Assembly (NCBI GenBank): GCA_000384615.1
Contig: ARQU01000010.1
Coordinates: 1 to 64,000, forward strand
Direction: 5' to 3'
DNA length: 64,000 nucleotides
Source: an alpha proteobacterium SCGC AAA536-G10
GTDB taxonomy: Bacteria > Pseudomonadota > Alphaproteobacteria > Puniceispirillales > Marisalimonadaceae
The notes beneath the pieces were generated by a model. It saw only the letters and a list, made by a program, of their open reading frames with translations. It did no database searches and was not told where the DNA came from. The position numbers and the translations under genes were made by a program. Shown piece by piece: positions 48,953-58,593 of this stretch; positions within the stretch are counted from its first letter, which is position 1; each line of letters opens with the position of its first letter.

Positions 48953-49681
48953 ATGCATAATCAAGATCTAAAAAAATTATATTTTCATATTTTAATAATT
49001 GATGATGATCAGAAAATTAGACAATTACTAAAAAAATTTTTGGAAAATAATAATTTTCGAGTTTCTGACGCTGAAAATACCCAGAAAGCTAAAAAAATTA
49101 TGGAAACATTAATTTTTGACTTATTGGTTGTCGATATAATGATGCCAGGACAAAATGGTCTGGATTTTTTAAAAGAAATTAGACAAACAAATTCAATACC
49201 AACTCTTATGTTAACAGCTATGTCAAACCCTGAAGATAGACTTGATGGTCTTGAGTATGGTGCTGACGATTATATGACGAAACCATTTGAACCAAGAGAA
49301 TTATTACTAAGAATACAAAATATACTTAAAAGACGTCCTGAAAATCTTAAGAAAACTAATATTGAAGATAATACTAGATTCGGCCCATTTTCTTTTAATC
49401 AAAAATCTTTAAACTTATATAAAAATGATTTACCTGTTTATCTAACTACATCTGAGCAAAAATTATTAAATTGTTTTTGTAAATCTCCAAATAAAGCCTT
49501 TTCTAGAGATGATATTAATGACTCACTTGGTGGCAATATGGAAACTAGATCTATTGATGTGGCTATTGCAAGAATAAGACGTAAAATAGAAGACGATCAA
49601 AGATACCCTATATATCTCCAAACCGTAAGAGGTATAGGCTGGATGCTGCATACTCACGATGATAGAATTAATAATGATTAA
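48953..49681 (+). CDS. ompR: OmpR-type response regulator
   Basis: Two-component response regulator of 242 residues. Receiver domain (about 12-125) has acidic pocket IIDDD, phosphoacceptor Asp61 in VVDIMMPGQNG, Thr in LMLTAMS, and Lys in YMTKPFEPREL. The C-terminal winged helix (about 140-235) is of OmpR type, with SRDDINDSLGG and IDVAIARIRRKIEDD...TVRGIGW. The cognate kinase follows 15 bp later. The signal and targets are not evident; the gene symbol follows the family. Confidence 0.93.
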   Translation: MHNQDLKKLYFHILIIDDDQKIRQLLKKFLENNNFRVSDAENTQKAKKIMETLIFDLLVVDIMMPGQNGLDFLKEIRQTNSIPTLMLTAMSNPEDRLDGLEYGADDYMTKPFEPRELLLRIQNILKRRPENLKKTNIEDNTRFGPFSFNQKSLNLYKNDLPVYLTTSEQKLLNCFCKSPNKAFSRDDINDSLGGNMETRSIDVAIARIRRKIEDDQRYPIYLQTVRGIGWMLHTHDDRINND

Positions 49682-49696
49682 AAAAAAGTATAGATT

Positions 49697-51007
49697 ATGA
49701 GATTGCGCGACATAACACCAAAAAGTTTATTTGGAAGAATGTTGGCTATTATACTTGTTCCAATAATTCTTGTTCAAATTATTTCTGTGTCAATTTTCTA
49801 TGAAAGACACTGGGATTGGGTATCTAGACATATGTCTAAAAATTTAGCAAAAGATTTAGGTTTATTAATTGACGAGCTTGGGAACGAACCCTCAAAAGAT
49901 CAAAGGGCGTTGTCAGCTGTTAGAGCGAGACAATACTTTGATATTATTTTCTACTGGTTGGAAGGAGGTATATTAAAACCTAATCAATCATTTAGTGCTA
50001 AATTTAAAAATTTTCGATCATCTTTGGAATCTAGAATAAAGGAACCTTTCTATTTATCTGCTATCGAAAATTCAAGACAATTTTATGTAGATATACAATT
50101 AGCAAATGGAATAGTTAGAATGCATATAGATAATAAAAGGTTATTTGTTCCTACGGGCATTACTTTTATTATGTGGTCAGTAGGTGCATCAGTAATACTT
50201 TTTTCTATAGCAATTATTTTCCTAAGAAAACAAGTGAGCCCAATATTAAGACTGGCAAAAGCAGCACGTCAAATTGGTTTTGGTAGGGAGGTGGAAAATT
50301 ATAATATTGAAGGCGCAACAGAAGTAAGGATAGCGGGAAGAGCATTTCAAGCTATGAGACATAGAATAAATAAACAAATTTCAGAGAAAACTTCATTATT
50401 AGCGGGAGTAAGTCATGACCTAAAAACCCCACTAACTAGGATGAGGCTTCAATTAGCAGTTATGGAAAACAATAAAGAGATTAGAGAAGATTTTGAAAAA
50501 GAGCTAGTAGAATTAGAAAAAATGATTGATGGCTATTTAGATTTTGCAAGAAATGAACGAGAAGAAGAAATGGTTGATGCGAGTTTATTTAAATTACTAC
50601 AACAAGCCGCTAAAACCTCTGACCCAAATGGAGAAAAAATTAATATTGCAGTACCAGCAGATAATATTCCTATTTTTCCAATTCAAGTACAGTCAATAAG
50701 ACGAGCTCTGATAAATTTATTTACAAATGCAATAAGATATGCAGGTAAAGCAAATGCCCAAATTCAAATTTTTGATGATCATAGTGAAGTTATAATTGAT
50801 GATAATGGCCCAGGAATACCTAGAGATAAAAGAGACGAGGTAATATTGCCGTTTACAAGATTGGATAATTCTAGAAATAATAAAACTGGTGGTACTGGAC
50901 TAGGTTTATCAATTGCCAAGAATTCAGCACTTAATCATGGTGGAGAACTTATTTTAGAAGATAGTCCTTTAGGTGGGTTAAGAGTCAGATTATTACTACC
51001 TTTGTAG
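49697..51007 (+). CDS. envZ: EnvZ-type sensor histidine kinase
   Basis: Membrane sensor kinase of 436 residues. Two membrane helices (about 14-34 and 156-176) bound a periplasmic domain of about 120 residues. Next come a HAMP region (about 178-230), the HisKA motif AGVSHDLKTPLTRMR with His240, and an HATPase domain with RALINLFTNAIRYAG, IDDNGPGIP and GTGLGLSIAKN. It follows the regulator gene in a two-gene operon, and its 3' end overlaps the convergent TetR-like gene by 12 bases. The stimulus (osmotic or envelope) is inferred from family naming only. Confidence 0.93.
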   Translation: MRLRDITPKSLFGRMLAIILVPIILVQIISVSIFYERHWDWVSRHMSKNLAKDLGLLIDELGNEPSKDQRALSAVRARQYFDIIFYWLEGGILKPNQSFSAKFKNFRSSLESRIKEPFYLSAIENSRQFYVDIQLANGIVRMHIDNKRLFVPTGITFIMWSVGASVILFSIAIIFLRKQVSPILRLAKAARQIGFGREVENYNIEGATEVRIAGRAFQAMRHRINKQISEKTSLLAGVSHDLKTPLTRMRLQLAVMENNKEIREDFEKELVELEKMIDGYLDFARNEREEEMVDASLFKLLQQAAKTSDPNGEKINIAVPADNIPIFPIQVQSIRRALINLFTNAIRYAGKANAQIQIFDDHSEVIIDDNGPGIPRDKRDEVILPFTRLDNSRNNKTGGTGLGLSIAKNSALNHGGELILEDSPLGGLRVRLLLPL

Positions 51008-51616
51008 TTGCTTTTTGATAATACCAGTAAAAAGACCAATATCTTCAATGTCTTTTAGATATTTATCTAAATATCTCAGAGTTGAATCGAGGTTGTTGTT
51101 TTCATCTTTTAAAAATACTTCCATTCCTTTTATAAAAACAATATTCAAAGCTACAGATTTAATAGTTTTTAAACCACAATTTTGTTTGTTTTCAACCAGG
51201 TCTATAAGGTTATACATAAAAGAATAATTTTGTTGTAAAAGTTTAAAGAAGATTTCAGTTTTACGATCTAATCCTTCACTAAAAATTTTTAAGGCAGGTC
51301 TATACTCTAAAAGCTTTTCAAACCTTAAAGTTAAGCCTTCTAAAATTTTGTCATAAGTAGTTGATATTGCATCTTCATATATATCAATTTTAAATTCTTC
51401 TAAAGCTTCATTATCTAGTTTAGTAACAAGTATTTTTAAAAAAAAAAATGGGTTACGAACAAAATCTTTAGGTATTAGTTTTTTTGCTTCCTCATAGGAA
51501 ACTTTACTTTTTGAACATAGCTCCTCTAGAGTTATTGAGTTTTTGTTTGAAGCACTTAAAATTGAAAGATATGTTTTGCATAATTTCCATTTTAAATCTT
51601 TGTGTTTATTTTTCAT
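50996..51616 (-). CDS. TetR-like helix-turn-helix protein (unassigned)
   Basis: A 206-residue helical protein. The N-terminal segment (about 20-47: LSASNKNSITLEELCSKSKV and SYEEAKKLI) looks like a TetR-type helix-turn-helix. The remainder is a poorly conserved all-helical domain that could bind a ligand or mediate dimerisation. TetR/COQ9-like genes near proC and lgt are known in alphaproteobacteria; the tryptophan-rich COQ9 tail is not visible, so I do not call COQ9. It is 8 bp downstream of proC and co-oriented. Function unknown. Confidence 0.55.
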   Translation of the reverse strand: MKNKHKDLKWKLCKTYLSILSASNKNSITLEELCSKSKVSYEEAKKLIPKDFVRNPFFFLKILVTKLDNEALEEFKIDIYEDAISTTYDKILEGLTLRFEKLLEYRPALKIFSEGLDRKTEIFFKLLQQNYSFMYNLIDLVENKQNCGLKTIKSVALNIVFIKGMEVFLKDENNNLDSTLRYLDKYLKDIEDIGLFTGIIKKQLQR

Positions 51617-51624
51617 GTAACTAT

Positions 51625-52449
51625 TTAGCCATTAGAATTTAAATCTTTAGCTCTTTTTTTTGCAGCACTAACGGTATTTTCCAATAAATTATATAATCCA
51701 TAATCCTTAGATGCAAGTATTTCTAAACCTGCTTCTGTTGTTCCGCCAGGACTGGTAACGTTTTCCTTTAATACCTTAGGATTAATATTTGACATTTCTA
51801 GCAATTTTGCCGAACCTATTATAGTTTCAATAGCTAATGCCTTTGCATTTTTTTTAGATAAACCTTGATTTAGCCCTATTTCAGATAATACCTCTGCAAA
51901 ATAAAAAACATAAGCAGGACCAGATCCAGATATAGCAGTTACAACATCAATAAAAGATTCAGACTCTAAGAAAACTGCCTTGCCAAAAGCGTTTAATAAA
52001 TCTTTTACATCAAGTAATTCTATTTTATTTACATTATTAGTTTTGCAATAACCAGTTACTCCAAAACCTACTGAAGCTGGTAAATTTGGCATTGCTCTAA
52101 CAAGTTTTATATCTTTTTTAAGATTGAACTGAAACCAATCAAAAGAAAGGCCCGCAGCAATCGAAATAAATAGAGTCTTCGAAAAATTAATTCTAGAAAA
52201 CGTCTTAATTGCTTCACTCATTTGTTGTGGCTTGACAGCAAGGAAAATAATATCAATAGTTTCTACATCAACAAATTTTATTAATTGCGCAAAATTTTCA
52301 TGTGTTTCAATACCATCATTAACTGCAGCACTTCTCAAAGAAGATTCTTTTTCAACCACAAAAAAATTAAAATTTAAACTTTTGAGCATCCAACCTTTTA
52401 CAATGGATGATCCCATTTTTCCAAATCCAAATAAAACTACATTCTTCAT
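51625..52449 (-). CDS. proC: Pyrroline-5-carboxylate reductase
   Basis: Last step of proline synthesis, NAD(P)H-dependent reduction of pyrroline-5-carboxylate. The 274-residue protein has the Rossmann motif VVLFGFGKMGSSIVKG, AVKPQQM, RAMPNLPASVGFG, the SGSGPAYVFYFAE helix and TSPGGTTEAGLEIL near the C-terminus. It is preceded by a YbjN-like gene (47 bp) and followed by the TetR-like gene on the same strand. Confidence 0.95.
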   Translation of the reverse strand: MKNVVLFGFGKMGSSIVKGWMLKSLNFNFFVVEKESSLRSAAVNDGIETHENFAQLIKFVDVETIDIIFLAVKPQQMSEAIKTFSRINFSKTLFISIAAGLSFDWFQFNLKKDIKLVRAMPNLPASVGFGVTGYCKTNNVNKIELLDVKDLLNAFGKAVFLESESFIDVVTAISGSGPAYVFYFAEVLSEIGLNQGLSKKNAKALAIETIIGSAKLLEMSNINPKVLKENVTSPGGTTEAGLEILASKDYGLYNLLENTVSAAKKRAKDLNSNG

Positions 52450-52496
52450 ATTTTACCTAATATATTTTAACAATTATTTTTTGAGCATAACTAGAA

Positions 52497-52994
52497 CTAG
52501 GCGAATCCTTCGATTTCTATAAACATTAATTCAATATAACTTTGATCTATTTTTTCTGCGTATATTAAATTATGTGTCGCCAGTGTAAAATTACGAAATA
52601 AATAATTTGTTATATTTAAATTTTTCTCAATAACTTCTTCTATAAATTTATTTTCTAATTTTACAAAATATTGTTTGTTTATGTGGAACTTAACTTTATC
52701 GGCTTTCAGATCATAAATGAAAAATCCATTTTGAGTTTTTTGATTTACGAAGTTTATCAAATTTTGTAATTCATTTATTTTATCTCTTGGAACCTCTATA
52801 TCTAAGGTATAATCAAACTGTATATAATTATAATTATAGCTTACTGTTAAATAATAATCAGCAATTTCACCTTGATAATTGAAATGGTAATTTTTCTCAG
52901 AATTTGAATAAATAGACCAATGATGTTTTTGGAAAATATTAGATAATTTAGTAGTAAAAAATATGTTTTTGAATTCATTAATCATGATATCCAT
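52497..52994 (-). CDS. YbjN domain-containing protein
   Basis: A 165-residue YbjN-family protein: an alternating alpha/beta sequence with FNYQGEIADYYLTVSYN, LDIEVPRDKINELQNLINFVNQ and GFFIYDLKADKVKF, a pattern shared with the type III chaperone-like fold. The family is thought to influence stress and motility in enterics, but no function is firm. The order ubiK-like, ybjN, proC on the minus strand is common in alphaproteobacteria. Confidence 0.85.
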   Translation of the reverse strand: MDIMINEFKNIFFTTKLSNIFQKHHWSIYSNSEKNYHFNYQGEIADYYLTVSYNYNYIQFDYTLDIEVPRDKINELQNLINFVNQKTQNGFFIYDLKADKVKFHINKQYFVKLENKFIEEVIEKNLNITNYLFRNFTLATHNLIYAEKIDQSYIELMFIEIEGFA

Positions 52995-53057
52995 ATATAG
53001 TATATTTTGATAAATATTAATATCATTATACTATATATTGATTATATAAACAAAGAT

Positions 53058-53312
53058 TTACTTTTTGTTTTTTACAATTTTATTTTTATTTTCCAAATTT
53101 GCTTTTAAAAGATTAAATTCAGAATTTAATTTTTCATGTCTATCAACAAGAGCTTCAAAATCTTCTCTACTAACAATACCTTGAGAATTAATAAATTTTT
53201 CAAACCTACTTTTAACAATATTATCCACTTCGTTTTTCAGGTCAGAAAAAGTTGAAAGAGCTCCTGTAATGACAGATGTAGTATCTTTTAAAAAAAAGTT
53301 ATTTTTTTTCAT
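53058..53312 (-). CDS. ubiK: UbiK-type accessory factor (BMFP domain)
   Basis: An 84-residue protein of the BMFP/COG2960 family, whose E. coli member UbiK assists aerobic ubiquinone synthesis. It shows the expected N-terminal helix (VITGALSTFSDLKNEVDNIV) and a C-terminal coiled coil with FINSQGIVSREDFEALVDRHEKL. It is divergent from lgt across a very AT-rich 99-base gap. Linkage to ybjN and proC on the minus strand supports the family call. Confidence 0.88.
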   Translation of the reverse strand: MKKNNFFLKDTTSVITGALSTFSDLKNEVDNIVKSRFEKFINSQGIVSREDFEALVDRHEKLNSEFNLLKANLENKNKIVKNKK

Positions 53313-53411
53313 AGATTTTCCTTCAACTAATTAATTTTATAATTTTGTATTATTAATTATTATAACATATATATTTTTATTTATTAATTAAATTAATTAA
53401 ATGTTGTACAT

Positions 53412-54209
53412 ATGTTTGATTTTCCAAATATAAACCCTGTAGCTATAGACTTAGGCGTAATCAAAATCAGTTGGTACGCTATATCTTACATATGCGGAAT
53501 TCTTTTAAGCTGGTTTTTAATTTTGAAAATTATAAAATTTAAAAATATCAAAATTAGTAATAAAATTGTGGGCGATTTAATTAGTAATTGTATGATTGGT
53601 ATAATTTTAGGAGGAAGATTAGGTTATGTAATATTTTATAATCCTGAATATTATTTTAATAATATTTTAGATATTTTTAAAATTTGGAATGGTGGGATGT
53701 CATTTCATGGTGGATTTATAGGTGTTGTAATTGCTGTAATTTATACAAGTAAATCAAGCAAGATATCTTTAATGATTTTTTCTGATTTAATCTCAATTGT
53801 TTCACCAATTGGGATATTTTTTGGAAGAATAGCAAATTTCATCAATGGCGAACTTTATGGTAAAGTTACAAACCATAAATTTGGAATGATATTCCCAAAA
53901 GGCGGTAATTTACCTAGGCATCCTAGTCAACTCTATGAGGCTTTTTTTGAAGGTTTAATTTTGTTTATTATATTATGGTTGCTTATGAATATGACTAATT
54001 TTTTTAAAATTAAAGGATTAGTGACAGGATGCTTTATATTTTTATATGGATTTTTTCGTTTCTTTGTTGAATTTTTTAGAGAGCCAGATATTCATATAGG
54101 ATACTTATATCTTGATTTTTCAATGGGACAGTTCTTATCATTACCAATGATTATAATTGGCCTATGCTTTATAATTGTTTTTTATAAAAAGAATAAGAAT
54201 TTAAATTAA
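53412..54209 (+). CDS. lgt: Prolipoprotein diacylglyceryl transferase
   Basis: Integral membrane enzyme that lipidates prolipoproteins, including Pal seen at the left edge. The 265-residue protein has several membrane helices, WNGGMSFHGGFIGVVI, the Lgt signature GRIANFINGELYGK, the conserved RHPSQLYEAFFEG, and a C-terminal FRFFVEFFREPD. It precedes pgeF by 32 bp. Confidence 0.96.
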   Translation: MFDFPNINPVAIDLGVIKISWYAISYICGILLSWFLILKIIKFKNIKISNKIVGDLISNCMIGIILGGRLGYVIFYNPEYYFNNILDIFKIWNGGMSFHGGFIGVVIAVIYTSKSSKISLMIFSDLISIVSPIGIFFGRIANFINGELYGKVTNHKFGMIFPKGGNLPRHPSQLYEAFFEGLILFIILWLLMNMTNFFKIKGLVTGCFIFLYGFFRFFVEFFREPDIHIGYLYLDFSMGQFLSLPMIIIGLCFIIVFYKKNKNLN

Positions 54210-54241
54210 TTTTATATTAGGGGTCACAAATTAACTAATTA

Positions 54242-55021
54242 ATGCCAATACAAAAAATACAACATATAAATTTAGAAAACAAATGTTTAAGCTATGGTTT
54301 TTTTACAAGAAATGGGGGAGTTTCTAAATTTCCATTTAACTCACTTAATTGTAGTTTTAACGTTAATGACAATAAAAATGATGTAGAGGAAAATATTAAA
54401 TTAGTTAGTCATGAACTTAGATTAAAAACAATAATAAAATTAAATCAAATACATTCATCTAAAGTGTTTATAATTAATAATGAGAATAAACAAATTAAAT
54501 CTCTTAATGCTGACGGCTTAGTAACAAACTTATCAGGTATAGGTTTATCAATTCTTGGCGCTGACTGTGCACCAATTTTGTTTTATGACGATAAATCAAA
54601 AACTATCGGCGCCTGTCACGCCGGTTGGCGAGGTGCAATAAATAATATTGTCGAGGCTACAATAAAAAGTATGGTAAAAATTGGGGCAAGTAGAAATAAC
54701 ATAATAGCTGTAATTGGTCCAACAATACAAAAACAGTCATATGAAATAAAAGATGATGTAGCAAAAATAGTTAAACAAAGCTTAATCTTTAAAAGAAATA
54801 ATTCTATTTTATCTCAAATGAATAATAATAAATACCTATTTGATTTACCTTTATTATTAAAGGAAAGTTTAAAAATATCTAAAATCAATAAAATTGGTGA
54901 TATTAATATGAATACATATGATAATAATTTATTTTTCAGTCATAGATATTCTTCTCACCAAAATTCATCAAAAGCAGGTATGACAGGTCGTCATATCTCT
55001 GTGATTGGAATTTTAAAATAG
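54242..55021 (+). CDS. pgeF: Purine nucleosidase/laccase-domain protein (PgeF/YfiH family)
   Basis: A 259-residue YfiH/DUF152 protein; family members are multicopper-like polyphenol oxidases, purine nucleoside phosphorylases or peptidoglycan-editing factors. Ligand residues appear in NQIHSSKV, LGADCAPILF, ACHAGWRGA and SHRYSSHQ. The annotation PgeF (editing of peptidoglycan precursors) is one of several possibilities. It follows lgt; the prs gene comes after a 161-base gap with a small candidate ORF. Confidence 0.9.
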   Translation: MPIQKIQHINLENKCLSYGFFTRNGGVSKFPFNSLNCSFNVNDNKNDVEENIKLVSHELRLKTIIKLNQIHSSKVFIINNENKQIKSLNADGLVTNLSGIGLSILGADCAPILFYDDKSKTIGACHAGWRGAINNIVEATIKSMVKIGASRNNIIAVIGPTIQKQSYEIKDDVAKIVKQSLIFKRNNSILSQMNNNKYLFDLPLLLKESLKISKINKIGDINMNTYDNNLFFSHRYSSHQNSSKAGMTGRHISVIGILK

Positions 55022-55028
55022 GACTAAG

Positions 55029-55094
55029 ATGCCACACTTGATAATTTTTTTTATGTTAATGATTTTTGGATTATTTATTTTAATGTTCATATAA
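55029..55094 (+). CDS. Candidate 21-residue hydrophobic peptide
   Basis: A short open frame (ATG at 55029, stop at 55092-55094) beginning 7 bases after the pgeF stop codon. The peptide has a His-containing start and is nearly all Phe, Ile, Leu and Met, so it could form one membrane helix. The ribosome-binding site is weak (AGGAC). In this AT-rich DNA such frames occur by chance, so it is only a candidate. No homologue was recognised. Confidence 0.3.
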   Translation: MPHLIIFFMLMIFGLFILMFI

Positions 55095-55182
55095 AATAAA
55101 GGAATAATTTATTAAATTTATCTTGCTATAACTTTGTTGAGACTGCTATTAAATTAATGAAATTATCTTGGGATAACACTAA

Positions 55183-56115
55183 ATGAAAATACTGTCTTGC
55201 AACTCTAATATAAATTTAGCAGAGAGTATTTCTAAGTCACTTAATACTCAACTTGTTAAAGTAGACGTAAAAAAATTTTCTGATATGGAAGTTTTTGTTG
55301 AAGTGCAAGAAAATGTTAGAGGTGAAGATATGTTCATTATACAATCAACTTCTTATCCTGCGAATGATAATTTAATGGAATTACTTGTATCATTAGATGC
55401 TCTTAGAAGAGCAAGTGCAAGGAGAATTACAGCAGTCATTCCATACTATGGGTATGCAAGACAAGATAGGAAATCCGGACCAAGAACACCCATTTCTGCA
55501 AAATTAGTTGCAAACCTAATAACTAAAGCTGGCGCAGACAGAATTTTAACCATGGATTTACATGCAGGTCAGATACAAGGTTTTTTTGATATACCTACTG
55601 ATAATTTGTTTGCAGCGCCAGTATTTGTAAAAGATATTGAAAATAGATATAAAAACAAACCTGTAGTTATTGTCTCTCCAGATGTAGGTGGTGTTGTAAG
55701 GGCCAGGGCTATCGCAAGAAGAATAAATGCTAATTTAGCAATAATTGATAAAAGAAGAGAAAAAGCAGGTTTATCAGAAGTCATGAATATCATTGGTGAT
55801 GTTTCAAATCATCACTGTATAATAGTTGATGATATTATTGATTCTGGAGGAACAATATGTAATGCGGCTCAGGCTTTAATTGACGTAGGCGCATTAAGTG
55901 TTGATGCTTATGTTACTCATGGAGTATTGTCTGGATCAGCTGTAAGTAATATTAGTAACTCCCCTTTAACCTCGCTTGTTACTACTGACTCTATAAAAGC
56001 AACAGAGGCTGTACGCATATCTAGTAATATAAGACAAATTTCTATTGCACCGATTATTGGTGAAGCTATTCGTAGAGTCCACACAGAACAATCTGTATCT
56101 AGCCTTTTTGAATAA
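55183..56115 (+). CDS. prs: Ribose-phosphate pyrophosphokinase
   Basis: Makes PRPP from ribose 5-phosphate and ATP. The 310-residue protein has the N-terminal [15 protein letters not shown], the flexible-loop region [28 protein letters not shown], and the PRPP-binding loop [15 protein letters not shown] (about 218-232). Length is normal. It sits between pgeF and rplY, a common order. Confidence 0.97.
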   Translation: MKILSCNSNINLAESISKSLNTQLVKVDVKKFSDMEVFVEVQENVRGEDMFIIQSTSYPANDNLMELLVSLDALRRASARRITAVIPYYGYARQDRKSGPRTPISAKLVANLITKAGADRILTMDLHAGQIQGFFDIPTDNLFAAPVFVKDIENRYKNKPVVIVSPDVGGVVRARAIARRINANLAIIDKRREKAGLSEVMNIIGDVSNHHCIIVDDIIDSGGTICNAAQALIDVGALSVDAYVTHGVLSGSAVSNISNSPLTSLVTTDSIKATEAVRISSNIRQISIAPIIGEAIRRVHTEQSVSSLFE

Positions 56116-56214
56116 TTTTTATATTATTTACTTTATATTTTTTAATTAAAACGTTATGAATGCTTTATTCTTTTACACCCCTGGAGGTAGAAGACTTTTA
56201 GAAGGAGAAAATTA

Positions 56215-56862
56215 ATGGAAACTATTGATATTAAAGCTGAAGCTCGTAGTCAGGTTGGTAAGGGGTCTGCCAGAGCTGCAAGACGTGCAGGGTTAGTACC
56301 TGCAGTTATTTATGGAAACAAACAATCTGCTATGCCCATAACTTTAGATGCCAATAAATGGCGTAAATTAATGCATAAACCTGGTATTTTTAGCCAACTT
56401 ATGAATATTGAAGTTAATAATGAAAAACATTTTGTATTACCACGCGATATCCAACAACACCCTGTTTCAGAAGAGGCAGAACATGTTGATTTTTTAAGGG
56501 TTACCAAAAATGCAACTGTAGCTGTTGGTATTAACGTAGAATTCTTAAATGAAGATAAATGTACAGGATTAAAAATGGGTGGTGTTCTAAATATAGTAAG
56601 AGCACAAGTAGAACTTAATTGCCCTGCTATTTCAATACCTGAAAAGATAACAGTTGATTTAGAAGGTCTTAACGTTGGTCACACAATACATATAAGTTCC
56701 ATAAGTCTGCCAGAAGGTTGTACTCCTACAATTACAGACAGAGATTTTACAGTAGCAACAATAGCTGCACCAAGAGGTGGTTTAGGTGATTCAGAAGAAG
56801 ATGAAGATAAAGATAAAGAAGAAACTGCCGAAGATATCGAAGAAAACAAGAGTGATAGTTAG
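56215..56862 (+). CDS. rplY: Large ribosomal subunit protein bL25 (CTC/TL5 form)
   Basis: 5S rRNA-binding protein of the long form: L25 domain (about 1-95, with RSQVGKGSARAARRAGLVPAVIYG) plus a C-terminal CTC-type domain (about 96-190, LKMGGVLNIVRAQVELNCPA). It ends in a strongly acidic tail (about 190-215). A good AAGGAGA ribosome-binding site precedes the ATG. It is followed by pth. Confidence 0.96.
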   Translation: METIDIKAEARSQVGKGSARAARRAGLVPAVIYGNKQSAMPITLDANKWRKLMHKPGIFSQLMNIEVNNEKHFVLPRDIQQHPVSEEAEHVDFLRVTKNATVAVGINVEFLNEDKCTGLKMGGVLNIVRAQVELNCPAISIPEKITVDLEGLNVGHTIHISSISLPEGCTPTITDRDFTVATIAAPRGGLGDSEEDEDKDKEETAEDIEENKSDS

Positions 56863-56900
56863 AAATAACTGTCACATATTAATGAATAGTAAACTTTAAA

Positions 56901-57458
56901 ATGTTTCTTATAGTTGGCTTAGGGAACCCTGGAAAACAATATAATAATAATAGGCACAATATAGGTTTTAAAGTTGTAGATGCAATAAAAGACATTTATA
57001 ACTTTCCCAAATTTATTAAAAGATTTGATTCTGAGTTTTCAAAATCCAAAATAGATGGAAATATAATTTTCTTAATTAAACCAAAAACCTTCATGAATAA
57101 TTCTGGTATAGCAGTTAAAGAATTTAAAAACTTCTATAATTTCGATATAAATAAAATATATGTCATACATGACGAAATTGATCTAGATCAAGGTCGTATA
57201 AAAACTAAAATTGGCGGGGGTCATAATGGACATAACGGTCTTAAAAGCATAGATCAGTTAGTTGGCAAGGATTACAATAGGATCAGAGTAGGAGTTTCTA
57301 GGCCATCAAAAATATTTGAAAATAAAACAAATGAAAATATTTCAAGTTGGGTGCTTTCTGACTTTTCTTCAGACGAAAAAATTAAATGGGTTGACGATAC
57401 AATTAATAAAATTTCAAAAAATATATCTTTATTAATAAATAATAAAGATTGTTTTTAA
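56901..57458 (+). CDS. pth: Peptidyl-tRNA hydrolase
   Basis: Recycles peptidyl-tRNAs. The 185-residue protein has the catalytic motif VGLGNPGKQYNNNRHNIGF with His19, KPKTFMNNSG, and VIHDEIDLDQGRIKTKIGGGHNGHNG. It follows rplY in the usual rplY-pth-ychF order and is 24 bp from ychF. Confidence 0.97.
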   Translation: MFLIVGLGNPGKQYNNNRHNIGFKVVDAIKDIYNFPKFIKRFDSEFSKSKIDGNIIFLIKPKTFMNNSGIAVKEFKNFYNFDINKIYVIHDEIDLDQGRIKTKIGGGHNGHNGLKSIDQLVGKDYNRIRVGVSRPSKIFENKTNENISSWVLSDFSSDEKIKWVDDTINKISKNISLLINNKDCF

Positions 57459-57482
57459 AACACAAAATTTAGGGATAGCTCA

Positions 57483-58580
57483 ATGGGATTTAAATGTGGA
57501 ATTATTGGTTTGCCAAATGTCGGAAAATCAACTTTATTTAATGCTCTTACGGAAACAGCATCAGCTGAAGCTGCAAATTATCCTTTTTGTACTATTGAAC
57601 CTAATACAGGTATAGTAGCAGTTCCTGATAGTAGATTAAAATTACTATCTGAATTAGCTAAATCTCAAAAGGTAATCCCCGCACAAATGCAATTTGTAGA
57701 TATAGCTGGACTTGTAAGTGGAGCTAGTAAGGGTGAAGGTTTAGGGAATAAATTTTTATCTCACATAAGAGAAGTCGATGCTTTAGTTCATGTATTAAGA
57801 TGCTTTGAAGATGCAGATATTACTCATGTTGCAAACAGTATAGATCCTCTTAGAGATGCTGAGATTATTGAAACAGAATTAATGTTAGCTGACTTGGAAA
57901 GTCTTGATCGCCAAATTCAAAATTTATCTAAGAAAGCTAAATCTAATGATATTGATGCAAAAAATGACCTGCTTCTAATGAAGGAATTGTCAGTTTTTTT
58001 ATCGGATGGTAAACCAATAAGATTAGCTGATTTAACTCTTGATAAAATAAATAGAATTAAAAATTTTAATTTATTAACATCAAAACCAGTATTATATGCT
58101 TGCAATGTAAATGAAAATGATGCCGCCAAAGGAAATAACTTCACAAAAACTATTTTTGACAAAGCTGGCTTTGAAAATTGTGACGCAGTCATAATATCAG
58201 GATCAATAGAAGCTGAAATAGCTATGTTAGATGATAATGAGAAAAATGAATTTCTTAAAGATTTAAATTTAAAAGAATCTGGTCTGTCCAGACTTATTAA
58301 AACTGGTTTTAGATTACTAGATCTAATAACCTTTTTTACAATCGGTCCAAAGGAGTCTAGAGCCTGGACCTTAAAGAATAATTCCACCGCACCAGAGGCA
58401 GCCGGTATAATACATACAGATTTTCAAAAAGGATTTATTAGAGCTGAAACAATATCATGTGACGATTATTTAAATTTAAAAAGTGAGCAAGCTGCAAAGG
58501 ATGCAGGACGGATGAGGGTTGAAGGAGCAGATTATGTTGTAAAAGATGGAGATGTTTTTCATTTTAGATTTAATGTTTAA
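57483..58580 (+). CDS. ychF: Redox-regulated ATPase YchF (OLA1 family)
   Basis: Obg-like P-loop NTPase that binds ribosomes and prefers ATP. The 365-residue protein has the P-loop GLPNVGKST (9-17), FVDIAGLVSGASKGEGLGN, a coiled-coil insertion (about 130-200), and a C-terminal TGS-like domain with RAWTLKNNSTAPEAAGIIHTD. It follows pth by 24 bp and is 13 bp from the dienelactone hydrolase gene. Confidence 0.97.
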   Translation: MGFKCGIIGLPNVGKSTLFNALTETASAEAANYPFCTIEPNTGIVAVPDSRLKLLSELAKSQKVIPAQMQFVDIAGLVSGASKGEGLGNKFLSHIREVDALVHVLRCFEDADITHVANSIDPLRDAEIIETELMLADLESLDRQIQNLSKKAKSNDIDAKNDLLLMKELSVFLSDGKPIRLADLTLDKINRIKNFNLLTSKPVLYACNVNENDAAKGNNFTKTIFDKAGFENCDAVIISGSIEAEIAMLDDNEKNEFLKDLNLKESGLSRLIKTGFRLLDLITFFTIGPKESRAWTLKNNSTAPEAAGIIHTDFQKGFIRAETISCDDYLNLKSEQAAKDAGRMRVEGADYVVKDGDVFHFRFNV

Positions 58581-58593
58581 TAGGAGTTAAAGA

